From assembly GCA_048976805.1 (NCBI GenBank), contig JBHGUR010000101.1, positions 62,001-126,000 on the forward strand: a DNA stretch of 64,000 nt, written 5' to 3'. The notes beneath the pieces were generated by a model. That model worked only from the letters and a program-made list of their open reading frames with translations. It did not search any database and was not told the origin of the DNA. Made by a program: the position numbers and the translations under genes. The first letter of the stretch is position 1; the number at the start of each line of letters is the position of its first letter. This stretch comes from Ectobacillus sp048976805. GTDB taxonomy: Bacteria > Bacillota > Bacilli > Bacillales > Bacillaceae_G. Below are positions 52,225 to 60,912 of the stretch, one piece after another.

Positions 52225-52533
52225 ATGACTTTATTGCAGATCGCCTTGTTTCTCGGTTTGCTTGGCTACGGCGCTTTTTATATGACGAAAAAGACGAGAA
52301 AGCAGCAGTTGAATAAACAAGGGCAAAACGGAATTATTCAGCTAAAGGACGGCTTATATTTAAACCATCAAACGAGCGCGTTTTTATTTGAAATAGAAGG
52401 AAAGCAAGTTTTTACAGTGTTAAGCCATAACGGCGTTCATTCTCTTGAGCTTCGGGAAACGAATTTTCATAAGGCGTTGGAAAGCACGTTAGAGCAAGCG
52501 GGCCAACAACAAAAAGCGGGTGATCCATCGTGA
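52213..52533 (+). CDS. fliO: FliO-like flagellar export protein
   Basis: This 106-residue protein has one N-terminal transmembrane helix (about 5-24) and a cytoplasmic beta-rich tail (LFEIEGKQVFTVLSHN), the form of FliO/FliZ. It lies directly before fliP, where it helps FliP ring assembly. ATG 52213, 52222 and 52225 are all in frame; 52222 fits the structured leader best. It overlaps fliP by four bases. Confidence 0.75.
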   Translation: MTYMMTLLQIALFLGLLGYGAFYMTKKTRKQQLNKQGQNGIIQLKDGLYLNHQTSAFLFEIEGKQVFTVLSHNGVHSLELRETNFHKALESTLEQAGQQQKAGDPS

Positions 52534-53276
52534 CCATGCATAAACGGATAATGCTATTATTTTCGCTGTTTTTTATATTTATTTTTGGAAATCACGCTTA
52601 TGCAGCACCAAATGCGGGAACGGAATTTCTTGATTTTTCAAAAGGACTCACCCCGAATTCGAGCGTTCAATTATTTTTCTTTGTGACGCTATTATCATTG
52701 TCTTCCGCGATTGTGTTAATGTTTACGCACTTTACGTATTTTGTGATTGTACTCGGCATGACAAGACAGGGGCTTGGCGTGATGAATTTGCCTCCCAATC
52801 AAGTGTTAATCGGACTGGCGCTATTTTTAACGCTATTTACGATGCAGCCGGTTATTGGCGAGTTAAAAGCAGAGGTGTGGGACCCGATGCAAGAAGGCAA
52901 GCTCACAAGTGCGCAAATTGTGGAAAAAGGCGCGCCGATTATGAAAGCGTATATGACAAAGCACACGTATGAGCATGATTTGAAAATGATGTTAAAGGTG
53001 CGAAAAGAAGCGCTGCCGGACGACCCGCAAAAATTATCATTGTTGACGCTTGTGCCTTCGTTTGCATTAACACAAATTCAAAAAGGGCTGTTAACAGGCA
53101 TGTTTATTTATTTGGCCTTTGTTTTTATTGATTTAATTGTAAGCACGCTGCTCATGTATTTAGGGATGATGATGGTGCCGCCGATGGTGCTAAGCTTGCC
53201 GTTTAAAATTCTCGTGTTTATTTATGTCGGGGGATATACGAAGGTCGTGGATATTATGTTCCGTACAGTTTCATAG
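52530..53276 (+). CDS. fliP: Flagellar export gate protein FliP
   Basis: This 248-residue protein has a signal peptide (about 1-25) and four later membrane helices. Conserved motifs include FTHFTYFVIVLGMTRQGLG and LPPNQVLIGLALFLT. It is the core of the export gate pore (FliP5FliQ4FliR1). It starts with GTG 52530 or ATG 52536, overlapping the fliO stop. Confidence 0.95.
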   Translation: MTMHKRIMLLFSLFFIFIFGNHAYAAPNAGTEFLDFSKGLTPNSSVQLFFFVTLLSLSSAIVLMFTHFTYFVIVLGMTRQGLGVMNLPPNQVLIGLALFLTLFTMQPVIGELKAEVWDPMQEGKLTSAQIVEKGAPIMKAYMTKHTYEHDLKMMLKVRKEALPDDPQKLSLLTLVPSFALTQIQKGLLTGMFIYLAFVFIDLIVSTLLMYLGMMMVPPMVLSLPFKILVFIYVGGYTKVVDIMFRTVS

Positions 53277-53339
53277 AATAGCTTAATAGAGATAGGGGGA
53301 AGCTGCCCCTTATCCATGGATGAGGGGTTGCGGCAACGG

Positions 53340-53609
53340 ATGAATACTTCACCAATTATTGATATTTTTCAAACATTTTTCTTTAAAGCTTTTGAAATTT
53401 TGCTTCCAGTTGCGGTTGTCAGCACGGTCGTTGTTGTCCTCATTTCGGTTATTATGGCAATGATGCAAATTCAAGAGCAAACGTTAACGTTTTTTCCGAA
53501 AATGGCCAGCATTATTGTTGTACTCGTTGCCTTCGGACCGTGGATGTTCGATGAGCTGACAGGCATGATAATCGATTTGTTTGACAAGATTCCTATCTTA
53601 TTAAAATAA
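53340..53609 (+). CDS. fliQ: Flagellar export gate protein FliQ
   Basis: This 89-residue protein has two transmembrane helices with SPIIDIFQTFFFKAFEIL and MQIQEQTLTFFPK between them, the FliQ signature. Start 53340 gives the usual family length and has GAGGGG upstream. ATG 53316 would add eight residues. A GATAGGGG...CCCCTTATC hairpin lies just before. Confidence 0.93.
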   Translation: MNTSPIIDIFQTFFFKAFEILLPVAVVSTVVVVLISVIMAMMQIQEQTLTFFPKMASIIVVLVAFGPWMFDELTGMIIDLFDKIPILLK

Positions 53610-53624
53610 AAGGATGGAACAAAT

Positions 53625-54386
53625 ATGACTATGGAATTATGGATGGCAGCGTTTTTAGCGTTTTGCCGCATCGGTTCGTTTTTGTTTCTCCTTCCCATTT
53701 TTTCCAGCCGGGCGATCCCGGCACTGGCAAAAATGACATTTGGAATGGCACTGGCGTTTTCGGTTGCCGATCGGATTGATATATCGAAGCTGGACGGATT
53801 TTTTCCAATTCTTTCTTATGCGGTGACGCAAATCATTATTGGCGTATCGCTTGCGAAAATTGTAGAGTTTTTGTTTACGATTCCGAAAATGGCCGGACAT
53901 ATTTTAGATATGGATGTCGGTTTATCCCAAGCGACTTTATTTGATGTGAACGCCGGGTCGCAAACGACATTGCTTGCGACAATTTTAGATTTATTTTTCG
54001 TTATTATTTTTATTGCGATGGGCGGTGTTGATTATTTAGTCGCCACTTTGCTGAAATCATTTGAATATACAGAAACAGCAGCGGCGCTATTGCAGGCCAG
54101 CTTTATTAAAAGCATTCTTGCAACATTGCTGTTTGCGATTACATCGGCTGTGCAAATTGCCCTGCCGATTATGGGAAGCCTATTTATCGTGAATTTCGTG
54201 CTTATTATTATCGGGAAACAAACGCCGCAGCTTAATATTTTCATGAACGCGTTTGTCGTAAAAATTACATTTGGCATTTTTATAGTTGGCGCGAGCGTTC
54301 CGATGTTTGCTTACGTATTCAAAAATTTGACGAATACACTGCTTGAGGAATATACGAAAATCTTCAATTTTTTCTTAACAAAATAA
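53625..54386 (+). CDS. fliR: Flagellar export gate protein FliR
   Basis: This 253-residue protein has six to seven membrane helices, with FCRIGSFLFLLPIFSSRAIP at the N-terminus and the DVGLSQATLFDVNAGSQTT loop typical of FliR. It completes the export pore with FliP and FliQ. AAAGGATGGAAC precedes the ATG. Confidence 0.94.
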   Translation: MTMELWMAAFLAFCRIGSFLFLLPIFSSRAIPALAKMTFGMALAFSVADRIDISKLDGFFPILSYAVTQIIIGVSLAKIVEFLFTIPKMAGHILDMDVGLSQATLFDVNAGSQTTLLATILDLFFVIIFIAMGGVDYLVATLLKSFEYTETAAALLQASFIKSILATLLFAITSAVQIALPIMGSLFIVNFVLIIIGKQTPQLNIFMNAFVVKITFGIFIVGASVPMFAYVFKNLTNTLLEEYTKIFNFFLTK

Positions 54387-54412
54387 GCGGCGCAGGGGTG
54401 TGAGGCTGAAGT

Positions 54413-55459
54413 ATGGCAAAAGACAATAAAACGGAAAAAGCCACCCCGCAAAAGCGGAAAAAGGCGCGTGAAGAGGGAAACGTAGCAAAAAGCAAGGATT
54501 TGAATACGTTTTTTTCCCTGCTTGTTTTAGCTGTCGTTGTATATATGTTTAGCGATGTGGTTGCGGTGCAAATTGGAAAATCATTTAACAAACTGCTAGA
54601 TTCGATTGACGGTTCAGCCGAGGCAACGCCATTTTTGCTGCTTATGGGTTCATTATTGCTGCAAATTATGGTGCCGATTATCGTTTTGGTATATGTTTTT
54701 CAAATGATAAACTACGTATTTCAGGTACGGTTTTTATTTTCGCCGAAAATTATTAAACCGAAAGCGTCGCGCATTAATCCGAAAAACTATTTTACGAGAT
54801 TGTTTAGCCGAAAGAGCTTTATTGATATTTTTAAATCGATTTTATATGTTGGGCTGTTCGGTTACGTTGCGTATATAGTGTTAAAGCGCAATATCGGCCA
54901 TCTAGTCGCAATGGTTGGCATGAACTGGAATGTGACAGCTTCGAAAATATTTACAGAATTAAAAATTGTTTTCTTTGCCATCTTGATTTTAACGCTCGTG
55001 TTGTCTGTCGCTGATTTTATTTATCAAAAATGGGAGTACGAGCAAGATTTGAAGATGAAAAAAGAAGAGGTAAAGCAGGAGCATAAGGACAATGAAGGGA
55101 GTCCGGAGGTGAAGCAGCGCCAAAAAAGTATTATGTATGCGATAATCCAAGGAGCGGTCGGCAAGAAAATGGAGGATGCGACGTTTATTATTAACAACCC
55201 GACCCATATTTCCGTGGCGCTCCGCTATCGCAAGCATATTGATGCTGCTCCGGTTTTGGTGGCCAAGGGAGAGGAAGAACTGGCACTATATATGCGGACG
55301 TTGGCTAGGGAACGTGACATTCCTATGGTGGAAAATAAACCGCTCGCACGTTCTCTTTATTTTAACGTCGAAGAAGGCGACATTATCCCTGAGGATTTAT
55401 ACGCCGCGGTAATTGAGGTTATGAGATATTTAATTCAAACGAAACAAATTGAGATTTAA
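54413..55459 (+). CDS. flhB: Export specificity switch protein FlhB
   Basis: This 348-residue protein has KTEKATPQKRKKAREEGNVA at the N-terminus, four membrane helices and a cytoplasmic domain with the self-cleavage motif NPTH (in INNPTHISVALRY, near residue 262). Cleavage at N/PTH switches export from hook to filament subunits. It follows fliR by 26 bases. A rightward SD-like AGGGGTGTGAGG precedes the ATG. Confidence 0.96.
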   Translation: MAKDNKTEKATPQKRKKAREEGNVAKSKDLNTFFSLLVLAVVVYMFSDVVAVQIGKSFNKLLDSIDGSAEATPFLLLMGSLLLQIMVPIIVLVYVFQMINYVFQVRFLFSPKIIKPKASRINPKNYFTRLFSRKSFIDIFKSILYVGLFGYVAYIVLKRNIGHLVAMVGMNWNVTASKIFTELKIVFFAILILTLVLSVADFIYQKWEYEQDLKMKKEEVKQEHKDNEGSPEVKQRQKSIMYAIIQGAVGKKMEDATFIINNPTHISVALRYRKHIDAAPVLVAKGEEELALYMRTLARERDIPMVENKPLARSLYFNVEEGDIIPEDLYAAVIEVMRYLIQTKQIEI

Positions 55460-55485
55460 ATGAAAATGGAGTGGGGGAACGCATC

Positions 55486-57546
55486 TTGTTTCGGAATTCG
55501 GCTAAAACTTATTTATCTATCTTTTTAGCAATTTCCTTTGTCATTGCTTTGCTCGTTCCGCTGCCGCCGTTTGCGCTTGATATGATTCTTGTTTTTATGC
55601 TCGGCATGACAGTCCTCATTTATATGAGAGCGACGACGATCAAGGAATGGGATGAGCTAAAATCGTTTCCGACGATGCTGCTTTTAATCGGGATTTTCCG
55701 TGTTTCCTTGAATGTTTCGACAACGCGGGCGATTTTAACAAACGGCAATGCCGGCCATGTGATTGAACAGTTTGGACAGTTTGTAGTCGGAGGAAATTTA
55801 TTAATTGGTATTGTTATTTTCCTTGTGCTTATTGTCTTTCAGTTTATTGTCGCCAACGGTGCTTCCCGTACGGCAGAGGTAGCAGCCCGTTTTACACTCG
55901 ATTCCTTGCCGGGGAAGCAGATGGCAATTGACGCCGACTTAAACCAGAGGCTGATTACAGAAGAGGAGGCAAAAGAGCGCCGGAAAAAGTTAAATATGGA
56001 AACGGAATTTTACGGCGCGATGGACGGTGCCGGAAAATTTATTAAAGGCGACGTTATTTTTGGGATTGTCATTTTGATTGTTAATATTACGTTCGGCTTG
56101 ATTGTCGGTATGGTGCAGCAAGGGATGACATTCCAGGACGCTGCTTACCACTATACGATGCTGACAATCGGGGATGGAATTGTAAGTGAAATCGGTTCGT
56201 TATTGCTGGCGATTTCCGCAGGTGTTATTGTAACGCGCGTATTTGACGGCTCTGATGATACGTTAAGCGACAGCATGTATAAAGAACTTATGGCGCATGA
56301 TGTTATTGTTTATGCGCTCGGCGGATTATTTTTAGTAATGGGCGTGTTCACGCCGCTGCCGTTTGTTCCGTTCGCTTTAGTAGGCGGGGGCATCATTTTC
56401 CTTGGCTATCAATATAAAAAGCGCAAAAAACGGGATCAAGAAAAATTAATGCTGCAGGAAATGGAAATGATTCGCGAGGAGGAAAATACGAATCAGGTGG
56501 AAGATTCCTTTGGCGTATTTACAGATAAATATCCAATCATTGTTGAGCTTGGTTTGGATTTGGCAGCGTTAGTGAAACAAAAAATTAACGGGGAAACAGC
56601 ACGCGATAAGGTCGTTTTAATGCGTAAATCGATCATTCATGATTTAGGCATCAACGTGCCGGGCATTAACTTTAAGGATAATACGAGTTTCCGCCCGCGC
56701 GGGAAATACGTTATTAAAATTAAGGGCGCTAAAGTCGCAGAAGGCGTACTAAAGACCGGATATTTATTGGCGCTCAAGACGCCGCATGTGATGGCTGATT
56801 TAGATGCAGAACCGACAAAAGATCCCGTATTCGGGGAAGATGGCTACTGGATTATGGAGCATATGGTACAGGACGCGCAGCTGAAAAATTATCAGGTGCT
56901 GGAGCCGTTAAGCATTTTAATTACACATTTGGATGTTATTATTCGCAAAAACCTGCATGAGCTTATCCAGCGCCAGCATGTGAAGGGTTTGTTGGATTCG
57001 CTTGAACAGGAGCATAGCGTATTGCTTGAAGAAATTAAGAAGAAAGAAATCGACTTGTCTCTCATTCAAAATGTCATTAAGCAGCTTTTGAAAGAAGGCA
57101 TTTCCATCCGCGAGCTGCCAACCATTATGGAAGGGATTATTGACGGCAAGGAGATTTATCAAGGCCATCCTGACAGCGTTACGTCATTTGTACGTGAGAG
57201 CATTGCCAAAGTTATTTGCGAAGGCGCCAAAAATTATGATGGGAAAATTTACGCTGTCTTACTGCGTGACACGATTGAATTGGAAACAGAGGTTGTGAAC
57301 AATTCGTATCAAGGCTATATGTTGAACTGGGATTTAGATCAGGAAATGAAAGTGATCGAACAAATTCAGCATGTATTAAAGAAGGCGAGATTAACAGGAA
57401 AAGAGCCGGTGCTGCTAACAAGAAGAAAGGATTTCCGTTTTGGGCTTGTGCGGATGCTAGAGCGTTATCAAATTGAAATGAAGGCATTATCTGTCGGCGA
57501 ATTGTCGCCGGACATTATGGTTGAGCAAATCGCTTTAATTGAATAG
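55486..57546 (+). CDS. flhA: Flagellar export gate protein FlhA
   Basis: This 686-residue protein has about eight N-terminal membrane helices (to ~310), the conserved FHIPEP-type loop (here SFPTMLLLIGIFRVSLNVSTTR, TLDSLPGKQMAIDADLN), and a large cytoplasmic domain that binds export substrates. TTG 55486 was chosen because GGAGTGGGGG lies 8 bases before; GTG 55471 would place the start inside that site. FlhF follows. Confidence 0.95.
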   Translation: MFRNSAKTYLSIFLAISFVIALLVPLPPFALDMILVFMLGMTVLIYMRATTIKEWDELKSFPTMLLLIGIFRVSLNVSTTRAILTNGNAGHVIEQFGQFVVGGNLLIGIVIFLVLIVFQFIVANGASRTAEVAARFTLDSLPGKQMAIDADLNQRLITEEEAKERRKKLNMETEFYGAMDGAGKFIKGDVIFGIVILIVNITFGLIVGMVQQGMTFQDAAYHYTMLTIGDGIVSEIGSLLLAISAGVIVTRVFDGSDDTLSDSMYKELMAHDVIVYALGGLFLVMGVFTPLPFVPFALVGGGIIFLGYQYKKRKKRDQEKLMLQEMEMIREEENTNQVEDSFGVFTDKYPIIVELGLDLAALVKQKINGETARDKVVLMRKSIIHDLGINVPGINFKDNTSFRPRGKYVIKIKGAKVAEGVLKTGYLLALKTPHVMADLDAEPTKDPVFGEDGYWIMEHMVQDAQLKNYQVLEPLSILITHLDVIIRKNLHELIQRQHVKGLLDSLEQEHSVLLEEIKKKEIDLSLIQNVIKQLLKEGISIRELPTIMEGIIDGKEIYQGHPDSVTSFVRESIAKVICEGAKNYDGKIYAVLLRDTIELETEVVNNSYQGYMLNWDLDQEMKVIEQIQHVLKKARLTGKEPVLLTRRKDFRFGLVRMLERYQIEMKALSVGELSPDIMVEQIALIE

Positions 57547-57561
57547 AAGCGGAGGGATACG

Positions 57562-58887
57562 ATGGAAGTTGCAAAATTGGAACGTATTGAAATTATTCGC
57601 GCCGCAAATAAAGTAAAGCTGTACGAAAAGCTGTATGAGCAGAGCGAAAATCAGTATTATACGATTCTTGGCGAAAAAGTAAAACGGCCATGGCTGATGC
57701 CGTGGAAAAAAGAATACGAAATGATTGTCAAATTTGTTATGCCCGAAATCATTCCGGACGAACAGCGTGAATCGGCGGCAGAGAAACCGAAGCAGCCGTC
57801 GGAGGAGCAGCAGAAAAAAGAGAAATTGATTGCTATACTAAACGCGCTTGATAAACGAAGAGAGCCGCCAGCTTCCAAGAAGCAAACAAATAAAAATATT
57901 AGCCCGGAAAAAAAGCAGCAGTTTTTGAAAATGCTAGAAGAAGGAGCGCCAACTATAATGCAGAATGTCTCATCAAAAGCTTCGCCTCAGCAGGAAAATG
58001 AACAAATTCAGGCATTAAAGCAGGCGATTGAAGAATTAAATAAAAAGCTGAGTGAAGGAAGCGAGAGAAAGACAGATTCCTTTGTTATTGAAAAATTTGC
58101 GTACCTGTTAAAAGAAAATGATGTGGAAGAGCGCTTGGCGGCTTTTCTTACAGATTGCATGAAAAAACAGTTTGCAGGACGGGAAGTCATTGCGGAGCAT
58201 GAAATTCGCGAATATTTAATCGGGCAGCTTGCCGTTCATTTTAAAACGTCTGCCCCGATTGAAATGGACCGCCATCGAATCATCGCGCTTGTTGGCCCAA
58301 CGGGAGTAGGGAAAACGACAACGCTCGCAAAAATTGGCTGGCAGCTCCGCAAAAAGCACCGCACAGTCGGATTTATTACAACGGATTTGTTTCGCTCCGG
58401 CGCCGTATCCCAGCTGCAGGCGTATGCGGATGCGATGGGCTTTGAAATGAAAACGGCAGATGGGCCATCCGCATTGCGCGAAGCGGTCGATTATTTTAAA
58501 AGTAAGCAAGTAGATCACATTTTAATTGATACAGTCGGAAGAAGCTACATGGATCGCGGTTCTCTCGGAACAGTACTTGATTATTTGCAAGCTTCAAGGC
58601 CAGATTTAACTTGCTTGACAGTTTCCGCTTCGATGAAGAATAAAGATTTGCTTGAGGTGCTCGCAAAGTTTAAAAACACGCCTGTAAATGGCTTGATTAT
58701 TACAAAGTTTGATGAAACATCAAGCATCGGTGAGTTACTTACTATTTCATCGCTTGCGACAGTTCCGATTGTGTTTGTAACAGACGGGCAGGATGTTACA
58801 AAGCATATTTGCGTGCCGAGCCAGCAGCAGCTTGCCGAGCGTGTGCTATCCAAGGATATTGAGTTTCAAGGAGATATTTTTAAATAG
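57562..58887 (+). CDS. flhF: SRP-type GTPase FlhF
   Basis: This 441-residue protein has a basic/charged N-terminal region (about 1-165), an N domain and a G domain with GPTGVGKTTT (near 250), DLFRSGAVSQL, DTVGR and TKFDE motifs. FlhF places flagella on the cell. Unlike B. subtilis, no flhG (ylxH) gene follows; flgG comes next. AGCGGAGGGATAC precedes the ATG. Confidence 0.95.
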   Translation: MEVAKLERIEIIRAANKVKLYEKLYEQSENQYYTILGEKVKRPWLMPWKKEYEMIVKFVMPEIIPDEQRESAAEKPKQPSEEQQKKEKLIAILNALDKRREPPASKKQTNKNISPEKKQQFLKMLEEGAPTIMQNVSSKASPQQENEQIQALKQAIEELNKKLSEGSERKTDSFVIEKFAYLLKENDVEERLAAFLTDCMKKQFAGREVIAEHEIREYLIGQLAVHFKTSAPIEMDRHRIIALVGPTGVGKTTTLAKIGWQLRKKHRTVGFITTDLFRSGAVSQLQAYADAMGFEMKTADGPSALREAVDYFKSKQVDHILIDTVGRSYMDRGSLGTVLDYLQASRPDLTCLTVSASMKNKDLLEVLAKFKNTPVNGLIITKFDETSSIGELLTISSLATVPIVFVTDGQDVTKHICVPSQQQLAERVLSKDIEFQGDIFK

Positions 58888-58913
58888 TTATCAACAAAGG
58901 TGGTTTGATAGCA

Positions 58914-59684
58914 GTGAACGGGTTATATATAGGTTCCATGGGGATGATTAACTATATTCAGCATTTGAATGTTCACGCGAATAATATCGCGAACGCACAA
59001 ACAACAGGCTTCAAAGCGGATGCGATGACATCGAAGGTATTCGAGACGGAAAAAACATATCGCAGCGATACAAACGGACGCCGCATGATCGGCGTTGTTG
59101 GGCATGCGGTCATCCCAGAAGCGACACACGTTAACCTTGTACAGGGCAGCATGAAAATCACAAATAGCAGCACGGATTTTTATTTAGAGGATGTTCCCGG
59201 ACAAACTTCTTTTTTCGTGATTGAAAGCAACGGGCAACGCTTTTTAACGAGAAACGGCGAGTTTTCCGTCAATGATGATGGATATTTGAAAACGACAGCG
59301 GGGGCATATGTATTGGATGTCAACAATAACCGCATTCAGCTTCCTAGAGATACAGATTTTGCCGTAAACGCGCAAGGAAGCCTTATTAATAGAAAAACAG
59401 GCGCTGTTTTTGCAATGCTGCAAACGAAGGGCATTGATGAACAAACGGCGGTAAAGCTGGAAAAGCATGAAAATGAGTCTTTTATTGTAAAAGATACAGA
59501 TATCGCAGGGCTGCCGAATGGCTCTGCAAAGGTGTATAATTATATGCTGGAAAATTCCAATGTCGATATGACAAAGGAAATGGCGGCGTTAATGACAAAT
59601 CAAAAAATGGTGCAAGCGTCACAGCGAATGATGATGACGTTTGATAAGGTGTATGAAAAGGAAGCGACTGAGCTATTGAAGTAG
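58914..59684 (+). CDS. flgG: Flagellar basal-body rod protein FlgG/FlgF family
   Basis: This 256-residue rod/hook family protein has the N-terminal NVHANNIANAQTTGFKAD motif, the central FFVIESNGQRFLTRNGEFSVN block and the C-terminal NSNVDMTKEMAALMTNQKMVQASQ helix. Size fits FlgG or FlgF (distal rod). GTG 58914 follows AAAGGTGG at good distance; TTG 58905 is an alternative. It is the last gene of the locus. Confidence 0.92.
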   Translation: MNGLYIGSMGMINYIQHLNVHANNIANAQTTGFKADAMTSKVFETEKTYRSDTNGRRMIGVVGHAVIPEATHVNLVQGSMKITNSSTDFYLEDVPGQTSFFVIESNGQRFLTRNGEFSVNDDGYLKTTAGAYVLDVNNNRIQLPRDTDFAVNAQGSLINRKTGAVFAMLQTKGIDEQTAVKLEKHENESFIVKDTDIAGLPNGSAKVYNYMLENSNVDMTKEMAALMTNQKMVQASQRMMMTFDKVYEKEATELLK

Positions 59685-59714
59685 GAGAGCAAATGACGGG
59701 CTCTCTTTTTTTGC
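59685..59714 (+). terminator. Terminator of the flagellar operon
   Basis: GAGAGC pairs with GCTCTC, followed by TTTTTTTG. Confidence 0.8.
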
Positions 59715-59799
59715 ACTTTAGAATAAAGTGTAAGGACAACTATGCCACTTTCTTCGCTTTGTCTGCCAATCGACAAATTTTAGTTTTCTTCATAAGGAG

Positions 59800-59965
59800 G
59801 CTCTGTTAAACTTGATTGTTGCTTTTTCACTACAGGCGGACGCTTTCTGCGGTCGGGGCCGAGCCGCTTCCTTCGCTGCGCTCAGTCCAGGGTCTCGGCT
59901 ATCCCGTTTTTCCCGCTGGAGTCGCCGCCTTTCGTTCCAAATCAACATAAACCTTTAACAGAGCC
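59800..59965 (+). mobile_element. Family A MITE-like element, 166 bp
   Basis: Perfect ends GGCTCTGTTAAA / TTTAACAGAGCC. Flanks CATAAGGA and TATAAGGA match in 7 of 8 bases, a target duplication with one later change. Same orientation as the copies at 15990 and 24268. Confidence 0.9.
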
Positions 59966-60002
59966 TATAAGGAAAGAAAGTATAAGTTTTGGGAGTGTGT
60001 CT

Positions 60003-60170
60003 ATGTATAAGTGATTTATTATTTCGACATTTTTAGGTGTTATGTCGAACAAAGCGGCAGTGACACTCGTTTCTTCTCTTTGGTTTTCCATCGCATGGGG
60101 CAGAAATAGGGTTTGACCGCTTCTATGCAGGGCTAGATGCTCTCTTCCTTCTAAAAGAGGTTTTTAACAA
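60003..60170 (+). repeat. Family B repeat, copy 3 (diverged)
   Basis: Shares TTTATTATTTCGACAT, GCATGGGGCAG, TTTGACCGCTTCTATGCA and ATGCTCTC with copies 1 and 2 at the same spacing. It begins 37 bases after a family A element, as copy 1 does. Confidence 0.7.
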
Positions 60171-60194
60171 TATTGCTTAACAGGGCTATTATTT

Positions 60195-60247
60195 TTGTAA
60201 ACTAACACAGATTAATGGTTGACATATTTCACTTCTAAACTTACAAT
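60195..60247 (+). promoter_or_regulatory. bioY promoter with BirA-like operator
   Basis: TTGACA (60219-60224), 17 bases, TACAAT (60242-60247) is a near-consensus promoter. TTGTAAACT (60195-60203) and GGTTGACAT (60217-60225), 13 bases apart, form an imperfect dyad like the BirA operator TTGTTAACC-N13-GGTTAACAA, 7/9 in each arm, and cover the -35. Biotin-dependent repression of the operon is inferred. Confidence 0.7.
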
Positions 60248-60290
60248 AATGACAAATATTTAAAATTTTGCAAACAGGAGAAGGAGAAAT

Positions 60291-60842
60291 ATGAAAACTA
60301 GAAAACTTGTTTTTGTAGCACTTTTTAGCGCTATTATGGCTGTATTAGGATTTCTTCCACCAATTACCTTATCCTTTACGCCTGTACCGATTACGCTTCA
60401 AACTTTAGGTGTTATGCTTGCCGGCGGATTGCTCGGCGCGCGTCTCGGCGCGGCCAGCATGGGCGTGTTCTTGCTTGTTGTCGCGGCTGGAGCTCCGCTG
60501 TTATCAGGAGGACGCGGCGGTTTAACTGTGTTTGTCGGGCCGAGTGCCGGTTATTTAATCGGATGGGTTGCAGGAGCGTTCATTATCGGTCTTATCGTGC
60601 AACGATTTAAGGAAGTATCTGTTTTAAAAGTGTTTGCCGCAAATATAGTCGGCGGAATTTTCGTCGTATACTTATTCGGTGTAACAGTGCAGGCATTTGT
60701 AATGGATATTGGCATAATTAAAGCTCTTACACTGAGCTTAGTTTATATACCGGGCGATTTGCTGAAGGCAACAGTGGCGGCTTTGCTTGTACCACGGCTT
60801 TATAAATCTTTACAATGGGCGCATGGCCATAGCTATGCTTAA
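60291..60842 (+). CDS. bioY: Biotin transporter BioY
   Basis: This 183-residue S-component protein has six membrane helices and the motifs ITLQTLGVMLAGGLLG and VFLLVVAAGAPLLSGGRGG. It binds biotin and works alone or with an ECF energy module. AGGAGAAGGAG precedes the ATG. A terminator-like hairpin follows, so the ligase and thiolase genes depend on read-through. A bioY (YhfU)-ligase-thiolase cluster also exists in B. subtilis. Confidence 0.94.
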   Translation: MKTRKLVFVALFSAIMAVLGFLPPITLSFTPVPITLQTLGVMLAGGLLGARLGAASMGVFLLVVAAGAPLLSGGRGGLTVFVGPSAGYLIGWVAGAFIIGLIVQRFKEVSVLKVFAANIVGGIFVVYLFGVTVQAFVMDIGIIKALTLSLVYIPGDLLKATVAALLVPRLYKSLQWAHGHSYA

Positions 60843-60872
60843 GAAACACGTTACGGACGTGTTTCTTTTTAT
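60841..60872 (+). terminator. Intra-operon terminator/attenuator after bioY
   Basis: AAGAAACACGT pairs with ACGTGTTTCTT, then TTTATATA. Confidence 0.75.
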
Positions 60873-60912
60873 ATACGCAGAAATAAAAAGGTTTTATCAG
60901 GAGGGGGAAAGT

